Positions 53,349 to 59,108 of a stretch of DNA of 59,108 bases are shown here, piece after piece. Each line of letters opens with the position of its first letter. The first letter of the stretch is position 1. The notes beneath the pieces were generated by a model. It did no database searches, was not told the origin of the DNA, and saw nothing but the letters and a program-made list of their open reading frames with translations. The position numbers and the translations under genes are program-made. Source of the stretch: Erysipelotrichaceae bacterium (lineage in GTDB: Bacteria; Bacillota_I; Bacilli_A; Erysipelotrichales; Erysipelotrichaceae); contig JAFQZR010000002.1 of NCBI GenBank assembly GCA_017405785.1, positions 1-59,108 of the forward strand. The letters run 5' to 3'.

Positions 53349-54059
53349 ATGTATAAGAGAGTATTGTTGAAACTTAGCGGAGAGGCTCTGTCAGCTCCTG
53401 ACAACGCCTTTAATCCGGTCTTACTGAAATCATTAGCAGAAGAAATGAAGGAAGTTCTGGGTATGGGTGTTCAGGTCGGCATCGTTGTCGGCGGCGGCAA
53501 CATCATCAGAGGAAAGTTTGCTTCCCAGTTAGGTCTGCCAAGAGTACAGGCTGACAAGATGGGCATGCTGGCAACTTTGATCAATGCCCTGGCTGTACAG
53601 GGCGCTCTGGAAGTCAATGGGGTTCCTGCCTATGTGCAGACAGCCTTTGAAGCTCCAAGAGCTGCCGATGTCGCCGATGCCAGAAAGGCTATCCAGCATC
53701 TGGAAGCAGGTGAAGTCGTCATTTTCGGCGGCGGTACCGGTAACCCATATTTCTCAACAGACTCAGGATCTGCCTTAAGAGCCTGTGAGATTCAGGCTGA
53801 GGTCATTCTGATGGCTAAAAACGGTGTGGACGGTGTCTATACCGCTGACCCAAGGAAGGATCCTACGGCAACCAAATACGAAAAGATTACCTATCAGGAA
53901 GTCCTGGACAAACAGCTGGGTGTTATCGACCTTACAGCTGCCAGCATGTGCCAGGAGAACCATATCGATGCCGTCGTATTCAATATGAACGACATCGCCA
54001 ATATCTCAAGAGCCTGCATGGGCGAAAATATCGGAACGCTAATCACAGGAGGTGAATAG
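53349..54059 (+). CDS. pyrH: UMP kinase
   Basis: A 236-residue amino-acid-kinase-fold enzyme that phosphorylates UMP to UDP. Motifs are RVLLKLSGEAL, VGIVVGGGNIIRGK, VQTAFEAPRAADVADARKAI and FGGGTGNPYFSTDSGSALRA. ATG 53349 is favoured because AGG (53338-53340) is 8 bases before it; a GTG at 53340 and an ATG at 53343 are in frame but too close to that site. The opening MYKRVLLKLSGEAL matches homologues. frr follows with its AGGAGGTG overlapping the pyrH stop region. Confidence 0.96.
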   Translation: MYKRVLLKLSGEALSAPDNAFNPVLLKSLAEEMKEVLGMGVQVGIVVGGGNIIRGKFASQLGLPRVQADKMGMLATLINALAVQGALEVNGVPAYVQTAFEAPRAADVADARKAIQHLEAGEVVIFGGGTGNPYFSTDSGSALRACEIQAEVILMAKNGVDGVYTADPRKDPTATKYEKITYQEVLDKQLGVIDLTAASMCQENHIDAVVFNMNDIANISRACMGENIGTLITGGE

Positions 54060-54060
54060 T

Positions 54061-54603
54061 ATGATAGAACTTGAAATGACTGAACTTGAAATGCAGGAGG
54101 TTATTGACCGTTATGCTACGGCCCTGAACTCCATTAGAACCTCCGGCGCCAATCCGAATCTGGTAGCTCACATCGAGATAGATTACTACGGTATGTCAAC
54201 TCCTATCAACCAGATCTCTTCCATCTCTGTCATCGAAGGCAAGCAGTTACTGATCAAGCCTTATGAAATGAGAATTGTCAAGGATATTGAAAAGGCTATA
54301 TTTGCCGCCAATATCGGTCTTACTCCGCAGAATGAAGGAACACAGATCAGAATCGTTGTTCCGCCATTAACAGAAGAAAGACGTAGAGAATATGCCGGTA
54401 AGGTCAAGGAAATGGCAGAAGAAGCCAAGATCGCTGTCAGAAACATCCGCCGCGAAGCCAATGATGCCATCAAGAAGGACAAGACCATTCCTGAAGATAC
54501 TCAGAAGGACATGCTGGAAGAGGTTCAGGAAATGACCGACAACTCAATCAAGAAAATCGAAGAAGTCTGTGCGAAGAAGAGTGCTGACTTAATGAAGCTC
54601 TAA
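54061..54603 (+). CDS. frr: Ribosome recycling factor
   Basis: A 180-residue factor that splits post-termination ribosomes with EF-G. Typical blocks are LNSIRTSGANPNLV, IDYYGMSTPINQISSISVIEG, ANIGLTPQNEGTQIRIVVPPLTEE in two parts, and ERRREYAGKVKEMAEEAKIA. ATG 54061 is 6 bases after AGGAGGTG (54047-54054). The GTG inside that site (54052) is rejected. The gene starts one base after the pyrH stop. Confidence 0.96.
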   Translation: MIELEMTELEMQEVIDRYATALNSIRTSGANPNLVAHIEIDYYGMSTPINQISSISVIEGKQLLIKPYEMRIVKDIEKAIFAANIGLTPQNEGTQIRIVVPPLTEERRREYAGKVKEMAEEAKIAVRNIRREANDAIKKDKTIPEDTQKDMLEEVQEMTDNSIKKIEEVCAKKSADLMKL

Positions 54604-54604
54604 G

Positions 54605-55300
54605 ATGTCTTCCGTACCGCAGCACATCGCCATCATCATGGATGGTAACGGCCGCTGGGCCAAAGAACAGGGGAAACCGCGCAGCTATGGCCATCTTAAA
54701 GGCGCCGAGAACATCCGTAACATTGCCATCAAGGCCAGTGAAATGGGCGTAAAGGTATTGACCCTTTATGCTTTTTCCACGGAAAACTGGAAAAGGCCGG
54801 CTGAAGAAGTATCGTATCTGATGAATCTGCCTAAGATCTTCTTTGATAAGTATCTTGAAGAATTGATGGCTAATGACATCAGAGTACAGATGATCGGCCG
54901 TAAGGAAGGGTTACCTGAAGAAACCGTCAGCATACTGGACAGGGCAATAGAGAAAACTGCCGGAAATCAGAGCATGACTCTGGTTTTTGCGGTTAATTAC
55001 GGCGGCAGAAGCGAAATTGTTGACGCTGTTAACAGATATGTTTCTGAATACGGTAATACGGAACATCAGTTAACAGAAGAAGAATTCGGTAAATATCTTT
55101 ATACTGCGGATTATCCGGAACTGGAACTGCTGATCAGAACCTCTCTGGATTACCGCATATCTAATTTCCTGCTGTGGCAGCTGTCCTACGCTGAGATGTA
55201 TTTCATTGATAAATATTGGCCGGAGTTTTCTCCTGAAGACCTGGAGAAGATCATCAGTGATTTCACGGGACGCCACAGAAGGTTCGGAGGTTTGGAATGA
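54605..55300 (+). CDS. uppS: Undecaprenyl diphosphate synthase (isoprenyl transferase)
   Basis: A 231-residue cis-prenyltransferase that builds the C55 lipid carrier for wall polymers. IIMDGNGRWAKEQGKPRSYG, TLYAFSTENWKRP and ISNFLLWQLSYAEMYF are diagnostic. The usual SGE triplet before R-x-SNF reads SLD (Leu181, Asp182); in characterised enzymes that Glu helps bind Mg, so Asp is a conservative but uncommon change. ATG 54605 is one base after the frr stop and has no good site of its own, so translation is probably coupled. The end overlaps cdsA by 4 bases. Confidence 0.95.
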   Translation: MSSVPQHIAIIMDGNGRWAKEQGKPRSYGHLKGAENIRNIAIKASEMGVKVLTLYAFSTENWKRPAEEVSYLMNLPKIFFDKYLEELMANDIRVQMIGRKEGLPEETVSILDRAIEKTAGNQSMTLVFAVNYGGRSEIVDAVNRYVSEYGNTEHQLTEEEFGKYLYTADYPELELLIRTSLDYRISNFLLWQLSYAEMYFIDKYWPEFSPEDLEKIISDFTGRHRRFGGLE

Positions 55301-56079
55301 AACAGAGATTTATAACCGCAATCATCATCATAGCCGTATTGGCACCTATACTGTATTTCGGCGGAATTGCCTTCTGGGCTTTAGCCGTTGTTTTCGGTCT
55401 GATCGGCACTTATGAAATGGTATGCATAGCTGAAAAGAACTGGCCGCAGCCGCTGAAGATCCTTTCATATGTCTTTACGCTGGCCTTAATATTCAGTAAT
55501 CTGGGCGGGGTAAACTATTTCTTCCTGGTTGACTGTATCGTTCTGATCTCACTGTTTACAATACTCATTTTCTGCCCAAAAGTGCAAATTGAAGACATCG
55601 GTGTGATGTTTATGTTCTATAACATCATCGGCATGATGATCGGCGGTTTTGTCCGTTTCTATCAGATCAGCAACATCATGCCGTTCTACATGGCATTTGC
55701 AACCTGTTTCACCGATGCCGGTGCTTACTTTGTCGGCCGTTTCATGGGCAAACACAAACTTAACGAAAGAATATCTCCTAATAAGACGATAGAAGGCGCT
55801 GTAGGTGGTTTTATCATCGGGGTTATTGCTTCATTCTTACTGGGCTATTTTGCCCTGGTAAAGCCGGGGAAGCTTCCTTTGAATCTCGTTATCATCGGTT
55901 CCATAACCATGAGCTTCATCGGGCAGATCGGTGACCTGGCTTTCTCCGCAATTAAGAGACATTATGGTATCAAGGACTTCGGAACTCTGTTCCCTGGTCA
56001 TGGTGGTGTCTGTGACCGCATTGACTCCATTTCCTTTAACACCATATGGTTATATGTATTGATGCTGGTAATGCTATGA
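55297..56079 (+). CDS. cdsA: Phosphatidate cytidylyltransferase
   Basis: A 260-residue polytopic membrane enzyme that makes CDP-diacylglycerol from phosphatidate and CTP. The family signature SAIKRHYGIKDFGTLFPGHG, then GVCDRIDSISFN, is complete, and SPNKTIEGAVGG precedes it. It begins in an ATGA overlap with uppS and ends in an ATGA overlap with dxr. Its product is the substrate of PgsA (43192), encoded elsewhere in this window, and its CTP comes from PyrG. Confidence 0.96.
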   Translation: MKQRFITAIIIIAVLAPILYFGGIAFWALAVVFGLIGTYEMVCIAEKNWPQPLKILSYVFTLALIFSNLGGVNYFFLVDCIVLISLFTILIFCPKVQIEDIGVMFMFYNIIGMMIGGFVRFYQISNIMPFYMAFATCFTDAGAYFVGRFMGKHKLNERISPNKTIEGAVGGFIIGVIASFLLGYFALVKPGKLPLNLVIIGSITMSFIGQIGDLAFSAIKRHYGIKDFGTLFPGHGGVCDRIDSISFNTIWLYVLMLVML

Positions 56080-57230
56080 GAAAAAAAGTAATCTTACTGG
56101 GAGCCAGCGGAAACATCGGTTTACAGACCATAGACATAATCAAGCAGCAGTCGGACAGTTTTGAGATCATCGGGGTATCTGTCGGAAAGGATCCCGGTAA
56201 TACTCTGCTGTCAGAGTGTTGTTTTCTTAAAGGTCAGGTCAGATACATCTGTTCATCCGATGTCAGAGATGATCTGAAACAGTATTATCCTGACTGTGAG
56301 TTCTTTCATGGTGATAAAGGGCTGATAGAGCTGACTTCAATAAAGGCTGATCTGATTATCAATGCCTTACAGGGCTTTGTGGGTTTACTGCCGACACTTA
56401 ACGCCATAAGACACAAAACAAACGTTGCCTTAGCCAATAAGGAAACTCTTGTTGCCTGCGGATCCATCGTCATGAAGGAAGCCAGGGAACACGGCGTCAG
56501 CATCATACCGATTGATTCCGAACACTCTGCCATAACGCAGTGCCTGTTAGGTTATGATCACAGCACTGTTGAGAATCTGATCATTACCGCTTCCGGGGGA
56601 AGTTTCCGTGATCTGAGCAGGGAACAGTTAAAGGATGTAACTCTTGAGATGGCCTTAAGCCATCCTAACTGGAGCATGGGAAAAAAGATCACAATAGATT
56701 CAGCTACCATGATGAACAAGGGCTTTGAAGTCATTGAGGCTCACTGGCTGTTTGACATTGATTATGATCATATCAAAACCATACTGCATCCTCAGAGCAT
56801 AGTTCATTCACTTGTTGAATTCAAAGATCATGCGGTATTAGCACAGTTGGGTGTGTCTGACATGCGCATGCCGATACAGTTTGCTCTGAATTATCCTGAC
56901 AGAAAGGGAAACACTTCAGAAAGCCTTGACTTAATTAAAGTAGGATCACTTGATTTCAGAGAACTGTCTCTGGAAAGATATCCTCTGTTAGGATTAGCCT
57001 ATGAGATGGGCAGAGCCGGAGGTATCATGCCGGCAGTAATGAACGGTGCCAATGAACGGGCGGTAAGACTGTTTCTGCAGAAGAGAATCAGTTTTCTGGA
57101 TATAGAAAAACTGATATTTGAAACTGTCAGAGAAGCTGTAAACATTGAAGATACGACCGTCAATGACATCATAGAAAGCGACAGATGGGCACAGAAACAC
57201 GTGCTTGATCTGGTGGAAGGTAGTTTATGA
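56076..57230 (+). CDS. dxr: 1-deoxy-D-xylulose 5-phosphate reductoisomerase
   Basis: A 384-residue enzyme of the non-mevalonate isoprenoid pathway; its products end in the substrates of UppS. The NADPH motif is ILLGASGNIGLQTIDI, followed by ALANKETLVACGSIV, PIDSEHSAITQCL, TASGGSFRDLSREQL and HPNWSMGKKITIDSATMMNKG, which hold the metal and substrate ligands. The frame is open 10 codons earlier, but ATG 56076 overlaps the cdsA stop and matches the family start. It overlaps rseP by 4 bases. Confidence 0.96.
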   Translation: MRKKVILLGASGNIGLQTIDIIKQQSDSFEIIGVSVGKDPGNTLLSECCFLKGQVRYICSSDVRDDLKQYYPDCEFFHGDKGLIELTSIKADLIINALQGFVGLLPTLNAIRHKTNVALANKETLVACGSIVMKEAREHGVSIIPIDSEHSAITQCLLGYDHSTVENLIITASGGSFRDLSREQLKDVTLEMALSHPNWSMGKKITIDSATMMNKGFEVIEAHWLFDIDYDHIKTILHPQSIVHSLVEFKDHAVLAQLGVSDMRMPIQFALNYPDRKGNTSESLDLIKVGSLDFRELSLERYPLLGLAYEMGRAGGIMPAVMNGANERAVRLFLQKRISFLDIEKLIFETVREAVNIEDTTVNDIIESDRWAQKHVLDLVEGSL

Positions 57231-58306
57231 CACTTATATATTTTCTGATCATCCTGGCGGTGATCATCTTCATACATGAACTGGGTCACATGCTGGCGGC
57301 CAAGCTTTTTGGCTGCTATGTAACGGAATTCGCTCTGGGATTTGGCCCGACCATCCTGAAAAAACAGGGCAAGGAAACAGTATATTCACTGCGTGCGGTT
57401 CCATTAGGCGGCTTTACCGGAATGGTGGAGAAGGAGAATACACCGACCAAGTTTGATGAAAACGGCAATCCAATAGAGTTCCTTACAGTTCCGAAAGAAA
57501 GAACACTGTACGGAATAGACACCTGGAAGAGAATAATCATTTTCCTGGCCGGCCCGTTTATGAACCTGTTACTGGCCTGTGTGGTATTCATTATGGTTTT
57601 CCAGATCAACGGATACATAGTTGAGTCTCCGAAACCGATAATTGCGACGGTTACGGAGAATTCACCGGCTCAGGCTGCCGGAATGCTTGCCGGTGATGAA
57701 ATAGTAAAGGTTACTCTTAAAAATGGAGACAGCATTCAGCCGGAGACATTCCAGGATGTTGTGACCAAAATATCTAATTACAACGATGAAATTACTTTTA
57801 CAGTTAACAGAAACGGTCAGAATATAGACATTAGAGTAACTCCAAAGTACGACGAAGAGCTGAAAAGAAGCATAATCGGAATTACATCCATAGATCCTGA
57901 GATCAGAGAGCTGAATTTCCTCAGTGCCATACCAGTGGGTATACAGTATGCATTCATGGCAATTGAAATGACATTCACTGCCATTGTCGGTCTGTTTACC
58001 GGATCTACCGGTCTGGATTCTCTTGGCGGCACAATCTCGATGTACAAGTATACCGAGGAGGCAGCCAGCTATGGTTTTGTGTCATTACTTTCACTTGTTG
58101 GATCATTATCGATAAGCGTTGGAATCATGAACCTTATACCTATCTCCATCTTTGACGGAGGCAGAGTTGTACAGGCCATCGTTGAAAAGATCATCGGACA
58201 CAGACTGTCGGAAAAAGCAGAAACATTCCTGACTATTGCCGGGCTGGCAGTAGTGGTACTACTGTTCCTGTTTGTAACATATCAGGATATAATCAAGCTG
58301 TTCTAA
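57227..58306 (+). CDS. rseP: Site-2 protease RseP/RasP (RIP metalloprotease)
   Basis: A 359-residue intramembrane zinc protease. HELGH (His17-His21) lies in the first membrane helix, a PDZ domain follows in the middle (TVTENSPAQAAGMLAGDEIVK, about 140-225), and the second zinc motif region reads NLIPISIFDGGRVVQAI, where most relatives have LDG. The family cuts anti-sigma factors and signal peptide remnants in the membrane. ATG 57227 overlaps the dxr stop. It is the last gene of the pyrH-to-rseP run; a weak hairpin follows. Confidence 0.95.
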   Translation: MTLIYFLIILAVIIFIHELGHMLAAKLFGCYVTEFALGFGPTILKKQGKETVYSLRAVPLGGFTGMVEKENTPTKFDENGNPIEFLTVPKERTLYGIDTWKRIIIFLAGPFMNLLLACVVFIMVFQINGYIVESPKPIIATVTENSPAQAAGMLAGDEIVKVTLKNGDSIQPETFQDVVTKISNYNDEITFTVNRNGQNIDIRVTPKYDEELKRSIIGITSIDPEIRELNFLSAIPVGIQYAFMAIEMTFTAIVGLFTGSTGLDSLGGTISMYKYTEEAASYGFVSLLSLVGSLSISVGIMNLIPISIFDGGRVVQAIVEKIIGHRLSEKAETFLTIAGLAVVVLLFLFVTYQDIIKLF

Positions 58307-58329
58307 AGGAAGCATCATGTTTCCTTTTT
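58305..58329 (+). terminator. Probable weak terminator after rseP
   Basis: AAAGGAA (58305-58311) pairs with TTCCTTT (58321-58327) across a 9-base loop, with a short T run. The stem is only 7 bp and A/T-rich. Confidence 0.5.
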
Positions 58330-58386
58330 AAATGAAAATAAGGTAAAAATGTTGTAGAATATAAAAGTTAAAAAGAGGTGACCTAT

Positions 58387-59108
58387 ATGATTAATGTATA
58401 TATTGTTTCCGGTTTCCTGGGTGCCGGTAAGACTACCTTCATTCAGAAACTGTTAGGTGAAAAGAAATTTGACAAAGTAATGTTACTGGAAAACGAATTC
58501 GGTGAAGTCGGTGTAGACAGCGCCTTCTTTTCCAAAGGCTTACAGGTAAAGGAAATCAATAACGGCTGTATCTGCTGTTCCTTACAGGGTGATTTTGAAG
58601 ATGCTCTGGAGGAAATAGAAGAAATGGGCATCAGCGATCTTATTATTGAACCGTCAGGTGTGGGCAAGCTTTCGGAAATCATCAATGTCATCAGAGGTGA
58701 TGAGGATTTCCGCATTGTTTCCCATATCTGTATCGTCGATGTCAAGACCTGCCGCAAGTATCACCTCAATTTCAAGGAATACTTTGATGATCAGGTAAAG
58801 GCAGCTAATGCCATAATACTGTCTCACGTTGACGTATGCACTCCTGAACAGCTGAAAAAGGCGGAAGAGCTGATTGCCGAGCTGAATCCGGAAGCTGAAC
58901 TGACCATCATTCCTATCAGTGAATACAGCATTGAGGAACTGCTTGACATAATCGTCAACGGCGGAGATATTCTGCCGGAATTCGAGGAAGACGAAGAACA
59001 CGAACATCACCACCATCATCATGATGAAGAAGATGAAGATGAGGATGAAGAACATGAACATCATCACCATGATGAAGAACATCAGCATCATCACCATCAC
59101 CACCATCA
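58387..59108 (+). CDS. COG0523/CobW-family GTPase with His-rich stretch (3' end outside window)
   Basis: 240 full codons are visible; no stop is reached. The P-loop is VSGFLGAGKTTFIQ, and LLENEFGEVG and NNGCICCSL give the CxCC metal-binding motif of the family (residues about 60-65), followed by LIIEPSGVGK. The usual switch NKxD region reads LSHVDVC. After about residue 200 the chain becomes Glu/Asp/His-rich with several runs of four to six His, and continues to the window edge. Such GTPases deliver metals, often zinc, to client enzymes, and the His tract is a plausible metal store. The client is unknown. GAGGTG lies 5 bases before ATG 58387. Confidence 0.88.
   Translation, partial: MINVYIVSGFLGAGKTTFIQKLLGEKKFDKVMLLENEFGEVGVDSAFFSKGLQVKEINNGCICCSLQGDFEDALEEIEEMGISDLIIEPSGVGKLSEIINVIRGDEDFRIVSHICIVDVKTCRKYHLNFKEYFDDQVKAANAIILSHVDVCTPEQLKKAEELIAELNPEAELTIIPISEYSIEELLDIIVNGGDILPEFEEDEEHEHHHHHHDEEDEDEDEEHEHHHHDEEHQHHHHHHH

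Noticed and set aside
58970-59108. CAT/CAC-rich end of the window considered as a microsatellite artefact
   Set aside because: It stays in frame with the GTPase and mixes His, Glu and Asp codons, as expected for the His-rich metal tract of this family.

Overview
The window looks like a chromosomal segment of a low-to-moderate GC, Gram-positive (Bacillota) bacterium. The evidence is sepF-ylmH-divIVA-ileS, T-box leaders on ileS and pheST, class B RNase P RNA, RNase Y and RNase J-type genes, the ftsK...pyrH-frr-uppS-cdsA-dxr-rseP block, surface proteins with cell wall binding type 2 (CWB2) repeats, and strong AGGAGG ribosome binding sites. The combination suggests the Erysipelotrichia or a related Bacillota lineage; that placement is an inference from gene content, not a search result. 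No IS elements, prophage, CRISPR array, tRNA or rRNA genes were seen.

Region 1 (1-17.1 kb) is a surface-protein island. It holds the 3' end of a large repeat protein with a membrane anchor and a sorting-like VPETSD motif, a CoA-disulfide reductase/rhodanese gene, and three large secreted proteins (1063, 1677 and 1388 aa). Each of the three ends in three CWB2 repeats preceded by Cys-rich GHxW-type repeats. The first two also share an unrecognised module of about 280 residues. A queuosine-precursor transporter gene (queT) follows the third with almost no gap.

Region 2 (17.6-25.1 kb) starts with a hicAB toxin-antitoxin pair under a textbook promoter that contains an operator palindrome. It continues with sepF-ylmH-divIVA, a T-box-controlled ileS, a SpoU-type rRNA methyltransferase and a double-domain nucleoside deoxyribosyltransferase. 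Region 3 (25.2-28.4 kb) is a single 1056-aa membrane-anchored surface protein with a complete class 3 lipase triad.

Region 4 (28.4-36.6 kb, minus strand) is a tightly packed pyrG-purA-purB-guaA-glnA(type III) operon. It joins glutamine synthesis to the two glutamine-using nucleotide amidotransferases and to AMP synthesis. It has a TTGACA/TATACT promoter and an intrinsic terminator in the leader, just before the pyrG ribosome binding site. Region 5 (36.7-45.3 kb) has a small zinc-ribbon membrane protein, T-box-pheS-pheT, a YebC-family regulator with a cre-like site in its promoter, rnpB, a zinc-ribbon/SH3 membrane protein, and pgsA-cinA-recA.

Region 6 (45.4-59.1 kb) is housekeeping: rny, ymdB (running in frame into a ferredoxin), miaB, an RNase J-like gene with degenerate metal ligands, ftsK, and then pyrH-frr-uppS-cdsA-dxr-rseP for nucleotides, ribosome recycling and envelope lipids. 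The window ends inside a COG0523 (CobW-type) GTPase with a long His-rich stretch. The observations most worth a second look are the ymdB-ferredoxin read-through, in which a promoter and ribosome binding site are buried inside the fused frame, the RNase J-like pseudoenzyme, the shared CWB2-protein module, and the pyrG leader attenuator.
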